Positions 1 to 9,732 of a stretch of DNA of 64,000 nucleotides are shown piece by piece. Origin of the DNA: Hyalangium ruber (GTDB taxonomy: Bacteria > Myxococcota > Myxococcia > Myxococcales > Myxococcaceae); contig NZ_JAXIVS010000001.1 in the NCBI RefSeq assembly GCF_034259325.1, forward strand, positions 310,001 to 374,000, given 5' to 3'. A model generated the notes under the pieces. The model made no database searches. It worked only from the letters and a program-made list of their open reading frames with translations, and was not told the DNA's origin. Numbering within the stretch: position 1 is the first letter of the stretch; every line of letters starts with the position of its first letter. Made by a program: the position numbers and the translations under genes.

Positions 1-93
1 GGCCGCCTCGCGGCTGGGGATGCCCTCCCGCTCCGAGGCCAGAGCAACGCGGGTGGTCTGCCGGAACAGCTCGAAGAGCGGGGTACGGGCCAT
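1..93 (-). CDS. Probable flavin amine oxidase, N-terminal 31 residues only (partial)
   Basis: An ATG at 93 opens a frame (MARTPLFELFRQ...) that runs off the left edge. A ribosome binding site (GGAGG) lies a few bases upstream. The short start MARTPLF... followed by an amphipathic helix resembles the N-terminus of bacterial flavin monoamine oxidases. That would fit the location directly downstream of polyamine uptake and degradation genes, where an oxidase would deaminate putrescine or spermidine. No FAD-binding motif is inside the window, so the assignment rests on a short N-terminal resemblance and on context. Confidence 0.5.
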   Translation of the reverse strand, partial: MARTPLFELFRQTTRVALASEREGIPSREAA

Positions 94-214
94 GGTCCAT
101 CCTCCTGGGGGGTAGAGGCGCTACGAGGCGACATTCTGATTTTTGCCGAAATTGAGAAATTCCAGCAAGACCAGATAATCGTCCGAAAGTTGACGCCCCA
201 GGGGATGGCGTTTC

Positions 215-1483
215 CTACCCGGTCAGCGCGCTCTCCAGGAGCGACAGCCCTTCGGCGAAGACAGGCTCGGGGATGGTGAGCGGGAAGAGGAAGCGGAGGA
301 CGTTGGCGTAGACGCCGCAGGTGAGCAGCATCAGCCCGCGCTCGAGAGCCCGAGCCTGCACCGCGCGGGTGAAGTCCGGGTCCGGGGTGTGGCCACCGGG
401 CGCGCAGAACTCCACCGCCAGCATCGCGCCCAGCCCGCGCACCTCTGCCATTTGGGGCACTCGGGTCTTGAGCGCTTCCAGTCGGCCGCGCATCCGCTCA
501 CCGAGCTGATTGGCCCGCTGCACCAGGCCCTCTTCTTCGATCACGTCCAACACCGCGTGAGCCGCCGCGATGGACATCGGGTTGCCCGCGTAGGTGCCCC
601 CGAGCCCGCCCGGGGCCGGCGCGTCCATCACCTCCGCCCGGCCCGTGACGGCCGACAGCGGGAAGCCTCCCGCCAGCGACTTCGCCGTCGTCATGAGGTC
701 CGGCGCCACTTCGTGGTGGTCCATGGCGAACCACTTCCCCGTGCGCGCGAAGCCCGTCTGGATCTCGTCGGCGATGAGCAGGATTCCGTGCTCGTCACAC
801 AGGCGCCGCAGCGCCCGCATCAGCTCGGGCGGAGCCACGTAGAAGCCACCCTCCCCCTGCACCGGCTCGATGAGGATGGCGGCCACCCGCTTCGGCTCGA
901 TGTCCGCCTTGAAGAGGAGCTGCAGCGCCTTGAGCGTGTCCTCCACGCTCACCCCGTGCAGCGCCGTGGGGAAAGGCACGTGGTAGACCTCGGGCGGGAA
1001 CGGCCCGAAGCCCGTCTTGTACGGCACCACCTTTCCCGTGAGCGCCATGCCCATCATCGTGCGCCCGTGGAAGGCGCCGCTGAAGGCGATGACGCCGCTG
1101 CGCCCCGTGGCCGCGCGGGCGATCTTCACCGCGTTCTCGATGGCCTCCGCGCCCGTGGAGAAGAACGTCGTCTTCTTCGGGAACGCGCCCGGGGTGAGCC
1201 GATTGAGGCGCTCGGCCAGCGCCACGTAGCCCTCGTAGGGCACCACCTGGTAGGCGCTGTGGGTGAAGGCATCCAGCTGCGCCTTCACCGCCGCGACGAC
1301 CTTCGGGTGGCGGTGCCCCGTGTTGAGCACCGCGATGCCACCCGCGAAGTCGATGAAGCGGCGGCCCTCGACGTCCCACAGCTCCGCGTTCTCCGCGCGA
1401 GAGACGAAGAAGGGCGCCATCACCCCGACGCCTCGGGGAGTGGCGGCATCCTTGCGGCGCAGCAGGCTGGCGTTGTCTTTCAT
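215..1483 (-). CDS. gabT: 4-aminobutyrate aminotransferase (class III PLP aminotransferase)
   Basis: A 422-residue cytoplasmic enzyme that transfers the amino group of GABA (and perhaps related omega-amino acids) to 2-oxoglutarate, giving succinate semialdehyde. The class III fold is complete: a GAEAIENAVK phosphate-binding segment near 111-120, the FHGRT motif near 139, the cofactor-contacting Asp in LLIADEIQTGF (D239), and the Schiff-base Lys in TTAKSLAGGFP (K268). It is the last metabolic gene of the pot operon, 27 bp after the aldehyde dehydrogenase, whose product (4-aminobutyrate) would be its substrate. A 5-aminovalerate or putrescine aminotransferase activity cannot be excluded from sequence alone. 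Confidence 0.9.
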   Translation of the reverse strand: MKDNASLLRRKDAATPRGVGVMAPFFVSRAENAELWDVEGRRFIDFAGGIAVLNTGHRHPKVVAAVKAQLDAFTHSAYQVVPYEGYVALAERLNRLTPGAFPKKTTFFSTGAEAIENAVKIARAATGRSGVIAFSGAFHGRTMMGMALTGKVVPYKTGFGPFPPEVYHVPFPTALHGVSVEDTLKALQLLFKADIEPKRVAAILIEPVQGEGGFYVAPPELMRALRRLCDEHGILLIADEIQTGFARTGKWFAMDHHEVAPDLMTTAKSLAGGFPLSAVTGRAEVMDAPAPGGLGGTYAGNPMSIAAAHAVLDVIEEEGLVQRANQLGERMRGRLEALKTRVPQMAEVRGLGAMLAVEFCAPGGHTPDPDFTRAVQARALERGLMLLTCGVYANVLRFLFPLTIPEPVFAEGLSLLESALTG

Positions 1484-1510
1484 GGAGCGCTCCTTATCGG
1501 CGGCACGGGC

Positions 1511-2935
1511 TCAGTACTTCACCATCACGTGGCGCACCGTCGTGTAGTCCTCCAGTGCGTACATCGACAGGTCCTTGCCGTAGCCCGAGCGCTTCATGCC
1601 TCCGTGCGGCATCTCGCTCACCAGCATGAAGTGCGAGTTGATCCACGTGCAGCCGTACTGCAGCTCCGCCGCCACCCGCATCGCCTTGCCGATGTCCTTC
1701 GACCATACCGAGCTGGCCAGGCCGTACTCCGAGTCGTTCGCCCAGGAGATCGCCTCCTCCGGATCCTCGAAGCGCGTCACCGACACCACCGGACCGAACA
1801 CCTCGCGGCGGACGATCTCATCGTCCTGCCTCGCGCCCGCCACCACCGTGGGCGCGTAGAAGAAGCCCCCACCGCTGCCTGGCTTGCCTCCCGTGGTGAT
1901 CTCGATGTGCTTCTGCTGCGAGGCCCGCTCCACGAAGCCCGCCACCCGCTGGCGCTGCCGCTCGGAGATGAGCGGCCCCATCTCCACGCCCTGCCCGTCC
2001 GGCCCGCCCACGTTGATGGACGCCGCCGCGCTCGTCAGGTCCGAGACCAGCCGGTCATACACCTTGGCCCCCGCGTACACGCGGCACGCCGCCGTGCAGT
2101 CCTGGCCCGCGTTGTAGAAGCCGAACGTGCGGATGCCGGACACCACCGACTGCAGGTCCGCGTCGTCGAACACGATGACCGGCGCCTTGCCGCCCAGCTC
2201 CAGGTGCGTGCGCTTCAGACCCTCGGAGGCCGCCTGGAGGATCTTCTGCCCGGTGGAGACATCCCCCGTCACCGACACCATGCGGACCTGCGGCTGGGTG
2301 ACGAGCTTGGCGCCCACGCTCTCGCCCCGCCCCGTCACGATGTTGATGACGCCCGGCGGGAAGAGGCCGGCGATCAGCTCGCCCAGCTTCAGCGCCGTGA
2401 GCGGCGTCTGCTCGGAGGGCTTGAGCACCACCGTGTTGCCCGCCGCCACCGCCGGGCCCAGCTTCCACGCCGCCATCATCAGCGGGTAGTTCCACGGAGC
2501 AATCGAGGCCACCACGCCCAGCGGATCCCTGCGGATCATGCTGGTGTAGCCCGCCGCGTACTCACCGGTGGCCATGCCCGTCATGCACCGCGCCGCGCCC
2601 GCGAAGAAGCGGAACACGTCCGCGATGGCGGGGATCTCGTCATTGAGCGCCGCCGCGTACGGCTTGCCGCAGTTGCGAGACTCCAGCCGGGCGAAGTCCG
2701 CCGCCTTGGCCTCGATGGCGTCCGCCAGCTTGAGCAGCAGCGTGGCCCGATCCTTCGGCGGCGTGCGCGACCAGCCCGGGAAGGCCTTCTCCGCCGCCTT
2801 CACCGCCGCCTGGATCTGCGCGGGCGAGGCCTCGGGGACACGCGCCAGCACCTCGCCGGTGGCCGGAGCAAGGATCTCCTCTACCGCGCCCTCACCCGCC
2901 ACGAACTGCCCGTCGATGAACTGCTTGCCATCCAT
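1511..2935 (-). CDS. patD: NAD(P)-dependent gamma-aminobutyraldehyde dehydrogenase
   Basis: A 474-residue aldehyde dehydrogenase, the usual length. It shows the [11 protein letters not shown] substrate/cofactor segment (about 144-154), KPSEQTP (172-178), the general base Glu in LELGGKAP (E246) and the catalytic Cys in [11 protein letters not shown] (C280). The sequence around both catalytic residues is that of the PatD/YdcW group, which oxidises 4-aminobutyraldehyde to 4-aminobutyrate in putrescine breakdown. It sits 16 bp after potC and 27 bp before gabT in the same direction. Import, oxidative deamination, aldehyde oxidation and transamination are therefore encoded together. Confidence 0.88.
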   Translation of the reverse strand: MDGKQFIDGQFVAGEGAVEEILAPATGEVLARVPEASPAQIQAAVKAAEKAFPGWSRTPPKDRATLLLKLADAIEAKAADFARLESRNCGKPYAAALNDEIPAIADVFRFFAGAARCMTGMATGEYAAGYTSMIRRDPLGVVASIAPWNYPLMMAAWKLGPAVAAGNTVVLKPSEQTPLTALKLGELIAGLFPPGVINIVTGRGESVGAKLVTQPQVRMVSVTGDVSTGQKILQAASEGLKRTHLELGGKAPVIVFDDADLQSVVSGIRTFGFYNAGQDCTAACRVYAGAKVYDRLVSDLTSAAASINVGGPDGQGVEMGPLISERQRQRVAGFVERASQQKHIEITTGGKPGSGGGFFYAPTVVAGARQDDEIVRREVFGPVVSVTRFEDPEEAISWANDSEYGLASSVWSKDIGKAMRVAAELQYGCTWINSHFMLVSEMPHGGMKRSGYGKDLSMYALEDYTTVRHVMVKY

Positions 2936-2951
2936 GGGTCGTCTCCTTGTG

Positions 2952-3779
2952 TCACTTGCTGCTGCCGGCCACCTGCTCGGTGCCTCGGGTGAGGCGCCAG
3001 GCCAGCAAGAGGGGAATCGCGGTGATGATCATCACCAGCATCGCCACCACGTTCGTCACCGGCACGTCCCTCGGGCGCCCGAGCTGGTTGAGCATCCAGA
3101 TGGGCAGCGTGCGCTCGTGGCCCGCGGTGAAGGTGGTGACGATGATCTCATCGAAGCTCAGCGCGAAGGCGAGGATGCCGCCAGCCAGCAGCGCCGTGGC
3201 CATCTGCGGCAGCAGCACATAGCGGAACGTCTGCAGCCCGTCGGCCCCCAGGTCCATGGAGGCCTCCACCAGCGAGGTGGGCATGCGGCGCAGGCGGGCC
3301 ACCACGTTGTTGTAGACCACCACCAGACAGAAGGTGCCGTGCCCAGCGGCGATGGTCCAGAAGCCCATCTCCACCTCGGACAGCCGGAACGCCGACAGCA
3401 GGGCGATGCCGGTGATGATGCCCGGAAGCGCAATCGGCAGCGCGAACATCAGCGTGAGCGCCTCGCGGCCGAAGAACTGGCGCCGGGCGAGCACCAGCGC
3501 CGCCATCGTGCCCAGCACCAGGGACATCGCCGTGGCCGCCACCGCCACCTTCAGCGACAGGCCGATGGCCGCCAGCACGTCCTCGCGCTCGAAGGCCACC
3601 TCGAACCAGCGCAGGGTGAAGCCCTGGAGCGGGAAGCTGAAGGCGCTCTCCTCGGTGTTGAAGGCGTAGAGGCACACCACCAGGATGGGGAAGTGCATGA
3701 ACACCAGCCCACCCCAGGCCAGCAGCTTCAGCCACAGGGGAGCGCGGGGCCCTTCGGCCCCCACGGACTCAGAGCGCAT
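2952..3779 (-). CDS. potC: Spermidine/putrescine ABC transporter permease PotC
   Basis: A 275-residue inner-membrane permease with about six hydrophobic helices. The first is preceded by a short basic/polar N-terminus ([22 protein letters not shown]). The EAA-type cytoplasmic loop that docks to the ATPase is seen at [23 protein letters not shown]. It belongs to the PotC/YdcV type 2 permease family that imports polyamines. Its start overlaps the end of potB by 11 bp, which indicates translational coupling. Confidence 0.88.
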   Translation of the reverse strand: MRSESVGAEGPRAPLWLKLLAWGGLVFMHFPILVVCLYAFNTEESAFSFPLQGFTLRWFEVAFEREDVLAAIGLSLKVAVAATAMSLVLGTMAALVLARRQFFGREALTLMFALPIALPGIITGIALLSAFRLSEVEMGFWTIAAGHGTFCLVVVYNNVVARLRRMPTSLVEASMDLGADGLQTFRYVLLPQMATALLAGGILAFALSFDEIIVTTFTAGHERTLPIWMLNQLGRPRDVPVTNVVAMLVMIITAIPLLLAWRLTRGTEQVAGSSK

Positions 3780-4701
3780 CGAAGGCCCCCAGTCGCCTGG
3801 CCATGGCCAGGTACGCGCCCACCAGGAGGATGGGCACCACGGTGAAGGAGGCCGCCAGGGGTAGGTTCCCCACCGAGCCCTGCAGCGTGTACACCATGGA
3901 GCCGATGAAGAGGCCCGGCGGGCCCACCAGCTGCGGGATGATGTAGTCGCCCAGCGTGAGCGAGAAGGTGAAGATGGAGCCCGCCACCACGCCCGGGAAG
4001 GACAACGGGAGGATGACGGTGCGGAAGGTCTGCGCCGGCTTCGCCCCCAGGTCCGCCGAGGCCTGGAGCAGCGCCGGAGGCACCCGCTCGATGGCCGCCT
4101 GGATGGGCAGGATCATGAACGGCAGCCACACATAGGTGAACACCAGGAAGCGGCCCAGGTTGGAGGTGGACAGCGAGGTGCCTCCCACGATGGGCTGCTC
4201 CAGCAGCCACTCCAGCGCGCCCGTCAGCCCCAGCTTGCCGATGAACCAGTAGATGATGCCGCCCTTGGTGAGGATGACCGTCCAGGCATAGGCCTTGACG
4301 ATGTAGCTGGCCCACATGGGCAGCATGATGGCGACGTAGAGCAGCCCCTTGGCGAGCCCCTGTGTGTAGCGCGCTACGTAGTAGGCGATCGGAAAGGCCA
4401 GCACCGCCGAGGCCACCGTCACCGAGGCGGCCATGCCCACCGTGCGCAGGACGATGTCGAGGTTGGTGTCCTCGACGAGCGCCTGGTAGTTCACCCAGGT
4501 GAACTCCGGCGTCACCGCCATGGTGAAGTCGTCGAAGGTGTAGAAGCTCTGGGCCAGCAGCGCCAGCAGCGAGCCCAGGTACACCACCCCGAACCACAGC
4601 AATGGCGGGGTGAGCAGCAGGAACAGGCGCAGCGTGCTCCGGCGGTAGAGCAGATTGGAGAGCTGTCGCCCCACTCCGGCGCTCGCGCTCGCCATGCTCA
4701 C
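3769..4701 (-). CDS. potB: Spermidine/putrescine ABC transporter permease PotB
   Basis: A 310-residue inner-membrane permease, partner of PotC. A cytoplasmic N-terminal tail precedes the first helix ([20 protein letters not shown]). The EAA loop [23 protein letters not shown] and several further hydrophobic segments follow. It resembles PotB/YdcU permeases. It overlaps the end of the ATPase gene by 4 bp and the following permease by 11 bp, the tight spacing of a co-translated ABC operon. Confidence 0.88.
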   Translation of the reverse strand: MSMASASAGVGRQLSNLLYRRSTLRLFLLLTPPLLWFGVVYLGSLLALLAQSFYTFDDFTMAVTPEFTWVNYQALVEDTNLDIVLRTVGMAASVTVASAVLAFPIAYYVARYTQGLAKGLLYVAIMLPMWASYIVKAYAWTVILTKGGIIYWFIGKLGLTGALEWLLEQPIVGGTSLSTSNLGRFLVFTYVWLPFMILPIQAAIERVPPALLQASADLGAKPAQTFRTVILPLSFPGVVAGSIFTFSLTLGDYIIPQLVGPPGLFIGSMVYTLQGSVGNLPLAASFTVVPILLVGAYLAMARRLGAFDAL

Positions 4702-5714
4702 GCCCCCGGCTCCAGCTCCACCATGGCCTGCCGTGACCAGGCGACCCGCACCGTGTCTCCCACCGCGGGCTGGCCCACCGTCTCCTCGGTGTTGGGCACG
4801 TTCACCGCGAGCAGCGGCCCGCCACGCACCTCCACCGTGTAGCGGCTGGAGGCCCCGTGGTACTGCACGTCCACCAGCTTGCCGTCCACGCCCAGCCGCT
4901 CCGAGTCCACCTCGCGCACGAAGCGGATGTGCTCCGGGCGCACGGAGAAGGGCCGCTCCGCCCCGGTGAGCTGGCGCGCCAGCTCGCCCTCCAGCACGTT
5001 CGAGGAGCCCACGAAGCGAGCGACGAACACGGTACGGGGCTTGGTGTACAGCCCCTTGGGCGTGTCCACCTGTTCGATCTTCCCCTGGTTGAAGACGGCC
5101 ACCCGGTCCGACATGGACAGGGCCTCGCCCTGGTCGTGGGTGACGTAGATGAAGGTGATGCCCAGCCGCCGCTGGAGCGACTTGAGCTCCGTCTGCATCT
5201 GCTCGCGCAACCGCAGGTCCAGCGCGCCCAGCGGCTCATCCAGCAGCAGCACGCGGGGCTTGTTCACCAGGGCGCGCGCCAGGGCCACGCGCTGGCGCTG
5301 GCCTCCGGACAGCTCGGCCGGACGGCGCTGGCCGAAGCCCTTGAGCGCCACCATCTCCAGCGCGGCATCGGCCTCGGCGTAGCGGCGCTGCTTGTCCACC
5401 CCCTTCACCATGAGCCCGTAGGCCACGTTGTCCCGCACGGTCATATGCGGGAAGAGCGCGTAGTCCTGGAACACGGTGTTGACGTCACGCGCGTAGGGGG
5501 GAACCCCGGCGGCCTCCTTCCCATGGAGCAGGAGGCTGCCGGTGGTGGGCTGCTCGAAGCCGGCGATCAGGCGCAGGCACGTCGTCTTCCCCGAGCCGGA
5601 GGGACCCAGCAACGAGAAGAACTCCCCGTCCTGGATGGACAGGGAGACGGAATCCACGGCCCGCACGGAGCCGTAGTGCCGACTGATCTGCTTGAGCTCG
5701 ACGGCCTGACTCAC
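4698..5714 (-). CDS. potA: Spermidine/putrescine ABC transporter ATP-binding protein PotA
   Basis: A 338-residue cytoplasmic ATPase driving polyamine uptake. Walker A is GPSGSGKTT, followed by the Q-loop (VFQDYALFPHMTV), the signature LSGGQRQRVALARAL, Walker B (VLLLDEPLGALD) and the switch His (YVTHDQGEAL). A C-terminal TOBE-type regulatory domain follows (FSVRPEHIRF...VAWSRQ). I place the start at a GTG at 5714, five bases after the potD stop. This gives VSQAVELKQISRHYG, the usual PotA opening. A longer frame from 5777 would overlap potD by 58 bp and adds unrelated residues. Confidence 0.88.
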   Translation of the reverse strand: MSQAVELKQISRHYGSVRAVDSVSLSIQDGEFFSLLGPSGSGKTTCLRLIAGFEQPTTGSLLLHGKEAAGVPPYARDVNTVFQDYALFPHMTVRDNVAYGLMVKGVDKQRRYAEADAALEMVALKGFGQRRPAELSGGQRQRVALARALVNKPRVLLLDEPLGALDLRLREQMQTELKSLQRRLGITFIYVTHDQGEALSMSDRVAVFNQGKIEQVDTPKGLYTKPRTVFVARFVGSSNVLEGELARQLTGAERPFSVRPEHIRFVREVDSERLGVDGKLVDVQYHGASSRYTVEVRGGPLLAVNVPNTEETVGQPAVGDTVRVAWSRQAMVELEPGA

Positions 5715-5719
5715 GGTGC

Positions 5720-6868
5720 TCAGCGGCCGCCCATCACGCCGATGTAGTCCTGAGTCCACTTGCTGTAGGGGACGCATGTGCCCTGGCTAGCGCATTTGGC
5801 CACCGGCGTCTTCCAGAAGTGGACCTGCTCGAAGCGCTCGAAGCCGTTCGTCTTACAGAAATCCCCGCCACCGGGGGCCGCCGTCTTACAGGCCTCGGGC
5901 ACCACGGGGTTGGCGCCAAACCACTCGGCCAGCGCCGACTGGAGGTTCTTGTTGAGCGACCACTCCATCCACTTGTAGGCGCACACCGGGTTCTGGGCGT
6001 TGGTGTGCAGCATGGTGGTGTCCGCCCAGCCCGTGGAGCCCTCGGTGGGGATGGTGGAGTTGATGGGCTGCTTCTCGGCCTTGAGCGCGTTGACCTGGTA
6101 GGGCCAGGCGCTCGAGGCGGCGACGCCCTCGTTCTTGAAGTCGTTCATCTGCACGGTGACGTCGTGCCAATAGCGGTGCGTGAGCTGCTTCTGGGCGCGC
6201 AGCACCTTGAGCACCTCGGCGTACTGCTTGTCGTTGAGCTCGTAGGGGTCCTTGATGCCGAGCTCCGGCTTCTTCTTCATGAGGTACAGCGCCGCGTCGG
6301 CCACGTAGATGGGGCCGTCATAGGCCTGGACGCGGCCCTTGTTGGGCTTGCCGTCCGGCAGGTTCTGCGGCTCGAACACCACGGACCAGGAGGTGGGCGC
6401 CTCCTTGAAGACGTTGGTGTTGTACATGAGCACGTTGGGGCCCCACTGGTAGGGCACGCCGTAGTGCTTGCCCTCCACCGTGTGCCAGGGCGCGTTCTTC
6501 AGCCGCTCGTCCACCGTCTTCCACGAGGGGATGAGCTCCAAGTTGATCTCCTGCACCTTCTTGCCGTGGACCAGGCGCAGGCTGGCGTCACCGGAGGCCG
6601 TCACCAGGTCATAGCCGCCCTGGTTCATCAGGCTCACCATCTCGTCCGAGGTGGCCGCCGTCTTCACGTTGACCTTGCAGCCGGAGTCCTTCTCGAACTG
6701 GGTGACCCAGTCGTACTTCTTGTCGGTCTCGCCGCGCTCGATATAGCCCGGCCAGGCGATGATGTTGAGCTTGCCCTCGGGCTTGCCGAGTTGCTTCGGA
6801 GGGGCCGCCAGGGCCTGGCCCGCAGCAGCTACCACCAGACCCATCGCCAACGGCTTCAGGTTCAGCAT
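5720..6868 (-). CDS. potD: Periplasmic spermidine/putrescine-binding protein PotD
   Basis: A 382-residue extracellular solute-binding protein and first gene of the polyamine operon. The start is the ATG at 6868, preceded by AAGGAG 11 bases upstream, and it opens a Sec signal peptide (MLNLKPLAMGLVVAAAGQALA, cleavage near ALA-AP). A longer open frame exists upstream but lacks protein-like features. The mature part starts GKLNIIAWPGYIERG, typical of PotD/PotF. The C-terminal half has several unpaired-looking cysteines (PVCAYKW, ACKTAAPGGGDFCKTNG, CASQGTC), more than enterobacterial PotD and possibly disulfide-bonded. Confidence 0.88.
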   Translation of the reverse strand: MLNLKPLAMGLVVAAAGQALAAPPKQLGKPEGKLNIIAWPGYIERGETDKKYDWVTQFEKDSGCKVNVKTAATSDEMVSLMNQGGYDLVTASGDASLRLVHGKKVQEINLELIPSWKTVDERLKNAPWHTVEGKHYGVPYQWGPNVLMYNTNVFKEAPTSWSVVFEPQNLPDGKPNKGRVQAYDGPIYVADAALYLMKKKPELGIKDPYELNDKQYAEVLKVLRAQKQLTHRYWHDVTVQMNDFKNEGVAASSAWPYQVNALKAEKQPINSTIPTEGSTGWADTTMLHTNAQNPVCAYKWMEWSLNKNLQSALAEWFGANPVVPEACKTAAPGGGDFCKTNGFERFEQVHFWKTPVAKCASQGTCVPYSKWTQDYIGVMGGR

Positions 6869-6999
6869 CCGCGTCGCTCCTTGGAGTGAGGAAGGGTTCA
6901 CGCGGGCATGGCGAGCCGCCAAACGGCGCTGCCCCCCCGTGGAGCCCGGGAGGACTCTAGAGGAGGCAGCGGCCCTACTCAATGGATGTGGTGCGCGGA

Positions 7000-9675
7000 C
7001 TACGGGGCTTCCGGGAAGTGGACGACGACGCCGTTGCCCACGGCCCAGATGTCCTGCGTCGAGGCCGCGGCGATGTCCTTGAGGGCGGTGCTGCCGGAGT
7101 AGTGCTCCGTCCAACCCCCCACCCTGCCCCGGCGGATCTTTCCGTCCTCGCAGGCGATGTACGCGGAGGAGATGTCGAAGGCCACCACGCTGTTGAACCG
7201 TGTCGTCACGGAGGTGTCCTGGCTGGCGGAGTGCCAGGTGGTGTTCCCATCCCACCACCACAGGGTTCCCAGCGCGCCCACGGCGTAGGCATGGGTGTTG
7301 TCCCAGGCCCAGACTCCCCGCAGGGCTCGGTCGGTGCTGCTCGAGCTGAACGAGTGGTCGACGAGATTGCTGTTCGCGACAGCGTCGTAGCCCAAGATGT
7401 CGCTGTCGTTCTGCGGATCGATATTTCCGACGGCGAGAAGCTTGGAGGCCGACGCCCCATGGATGTCCTGGAAGCTCTCCCCGGAGGTCTTCTTGAAGAC
7501 GGGGTGGTTGCCGTAAGTCCACTCGTACACTTGCCCGACATCATTCACCACGTAGACGGTGGTGCTCGAACCGAAGCCGATGATGCCCGTCAGCGGCCGG
7601 TTGGACGTGGTCCCTCCGGTGGCGTTCACGGTGCTGCCCGTGGCGCACGACGCGCCCGGCAATGAGAGCGTCGCCAGGTTGCCACCGTCTCCCGCCATGA
7701 ATACCTGACCGGTGCCCGGCTGAACCCACACGGCTCTCCAGTTGACAGCGCCACACAGCGCGAACCGGGAGGTGAAGGCAGCACCCGCCGTAGCTCGGAA
7801 GGCCAGCGCGCCCGCATCTCCCGCGACCCAGACCGGATACCCGCCATCCCCCACCGCCACGGTGTTCCAGTTCCGGGCCGTCAGCGTCGCATCATTCAGC
7901 GGCTTCCAAATCTTGCCACCACAGACGTTCTCTTCGTCCTTCCCTCCGAAGCAGTTGTTGTCCCGATCGTCACAGACCTCGGTCCCACCGCCACGGTTGT
8001 GGGGGTCCGTGTCATCACAATCGTAGTCGTTCAAGACGTGGTTCGCGGGAGGCGACTGGGACGCGCACACCTTGGCCACGGGGCCGGCTGTCGCGCCCGC
8101 CGTGTCCGCGTCCGCGTCCGGGTAGTAGTTCACGGGAGGCTGCGCGTTGCACTCGGTGCCGGTCTCGTCCGCCTTGCACTGACGCGTGCCCGTGCAGGTG
8201 TCGTTCGTGCAGGCATTCCCCTTGTCAGCGAACGTCTCGTCGGTGCTGTTGTCGCAGTCGTCGTCCCGGCTGTTGCACGTCTCGGTGGCCCCCGGAAACA
8301 CCGTGTTGCGCGTGTCGTCGCAGTCGAACTGGGCCGTGGGAGCCACTCGGCCGCCAGGCTGCACGCAGTTCACCACCACGTCGCTCTGAAGCCCGTAGGT
8401 GTCGTTGTCCGCGTCACGGTACCAGTTCTTGTTGAAGCCCTCGTCGCTGCCGCCCACGCAGTTGTCGTCGATGTTGTTGCACACCTCGGTGGCGCCCGGC
8501 TTCACGTTCGCATTGGTGTCATCGCAGTCGAAGCCTGAGCCCGCGGTGACGTAACCCGTGGGCATGCGGCACCTCTGCACCATGCTTGCCTGGGCACCAA
8601 AGCTGTCGCCGTCCGCGTCGCGGTAATACGCGGTCGTCGGCAGCCCTTCGTCCACGCCACCGACGCAGTTGTTATCCACCTCGTCACACACCTCGGCCTT
8701 GCCCGGCGTGACCTGGGCGTTGGTGTCGTCGCAGTCGTTGCCCGTGGTGACGAGACCGGCCGGCTGCATGCAAGCCTTCACGGCCGCGCCCCCGCCCACG
8801 CCGTCGCCGTCGTTGTCCCGGAAATAGTCCGTCAGGGGCAGCCCTTCATCGACGCCGCTGACGCAGTTGTTGTCCACGCCATCGCACACCTCGGCCTTGC
8901 CCGGCGTGCGCTGGGCGTTGGTGTCGTCGCAGTCATTGCCGGAGATGACGTGGCCGGCCGGCTGCGCACAAGCCATCACGGCCGGGCCCGCCCCGGCGCC
9001 ATCGCCATCGCCATCGAGGTAGTAGCCCGTGAGGGTCAGCCCCTCATCCATGCCGTTGACGCAGTTGTTGTCCTTGCCGTCGCACAGCTCGGTCTTGCCC
9101 GGAGCGATGGTGTTGTCCGCGTCATTGCAGTCGTTGCTGGAGGCCACGAGACCCGCTGGCGCCGTGCAGCCCTTCGCCGCGGAGGTGCCCGCGCCCACGC
9201 CATCGCCGTCCTGATCGCGGAAGAAATCCTGCTGGAAGTTGCCCACCTGGGCGTCGTTGCAGTCCGTTCCCCTGGGAGCGGCCACGTAGCCGTCGTTGTC
9301 CACGTCCGGCGCGCTCAGCGCGACGAGCACCTCCTGCGTGCCCGGCTTGTCGAGGGTGAACTCCCGCGTCTCGCGGGCCACCTCCTGCCCCCCGCACTCC
9401 CGCTCATGAGCGGTGACGAAGACCTCCAGCGTGCGCCCCCAGTCGCTCCCGCGAAAGACGGCGAAGTCCGCGGACCGCACCGGGCGGCTGAACACCAGGG
9501 CCTGCTTGCTCTGCTGCTTCTCGGGGGCCGACTTGTCGCGCGCCAGCACGACGATGCAGCCCGCGTTGAAGTCGAAGGAGACGTCGACATGAACGGCGGC
9601 CTGCCGCTCATCCGGCAGGGAATCGCCACAGCCGACGAACAGCGCCACCAGGGACAAAAGAAGGCCACGCTTCAT
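7000..9675 (-). CDS. MopE-type putative metal-binding lipoprotein with C-terminal propeller-like domain
   Basis: 891 residues with a lipoprotein signal (MKRGLLLSLVALFVGC, lipid Cys 16). After an N-terminal beta domain (about 25-125) come about seven tandem units of 40-50 residues with the pattern DxDGDG...NDCDDTNA...PG..EVCDG.DNNC.GG.DEG, the MopE/'putative metal-binding motif' repeat. They are rich in acidic residues and paired cysteines, which suggests calcium or metal binding plus disulfides. The last ~290 residues (from about KIWKPLNDATL) carry repeated W-A-V-G strands (AVGDGGYPVWVAGDAG, VWAWDNTHAYAVGALG) typical of a beta-propeller. It is probably anchored at the cell surface; ligand and role are unknown. 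It has a 130 bp gap from the pot operon and is likely transcribed alone. Confidence 0.85.
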   Translation of the reverse strand: MKRGLLLSLVALFVGCGDSLPDERQAAVHVDVSFDFNAGCIVVLARDKSAPEKQQSKQALVFSRPVRSADFAVFRGSDWGRTLEVFVTAHERECGGQEVARETREFTLDKPGTQEVLVALSAPDVDNDGYVAAPRGTDCNDAQVGNFQQDFFRDQDGDGVGAGTSAAKGCTAPAGLVASSNDCNDADNTIAPGKTELCDGKDNNCVNGMDEGLTLTGYYLDGDGDGAGAGPAVMACAQPAGHVISGNDCDDTNAQRTPGKAEVCDGVDNNCVSGVDEGLPLTDYFRDNDGDGVGGGAAVKACMQPAGLVTTGNDCDDTNAQVTPGKAEVCDEVDNNCVGGVDEGLPTTAYYRDADGDSFGAQASMVQRCRMPTGYVTAGSGFDCDDTNANVKPGATEVCNNIDDNCVGGSDEGFNKNWYRDADNDTYGLQSDVVVNCVQPGGRVAPTAQFDCDDTRNTVFPGATETCNSRDDDCDNSTDETFADKGNACTNDTCTGTRQCKADETGTECNAQPPVNYYPDADADTAGATAGPVAKVCASQSPPANHVLNDYDCDDTDPHNRGGGTEVCDDRDNNCFGGKDEENVCGGKIWKPLNDATLTARNWNTVAVGDGGYPVWVAGDAGALAFRATAGAAFTSRFALCGAVNWRAVWVQPGTGQVFMAGDGGNLATLSLPGASCATGSTVNATGGTTSNRPLTGIIGFGSSTTVYVVNDVGQVYEWTYGNHPVFKKTSGESFQDIHGASASKLLAVGNIDPQNDSDILGYDAVANSNLVDHSFSSSSTDRALRGVWAWDNTHAYAVGALGTLWWWDGNTTWHSASQDTSVTTRFNSVVAFDISSAYIACEDGKIRRGRVGGWTEHYSGSTALKDIAAASTQDIWAVGNGVVVHFPEAP

Positions 9676-9732
9676 GGCCCTCCATCATACTCCCAGGTGG
9701 TCAGGTATCGACCACCACTTCAGTGGTATGGC

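Noticed and set aside
389-2992. 867-codon open frame opposite gabT and the aldehyde dehydrogenase
   Set aside because: It is the antisense of two well-recognised enzymes; its product is Arg/His-rich low complexity, as expected from a high-GC shadow frame.
6869-7522. N-terminal extension of potD to 7522
   Set aside because: The extension overlaps the MopE-type gene and is not protein-like; the ATG at 6868 has an AAGGAG site and opens a signal peptide.
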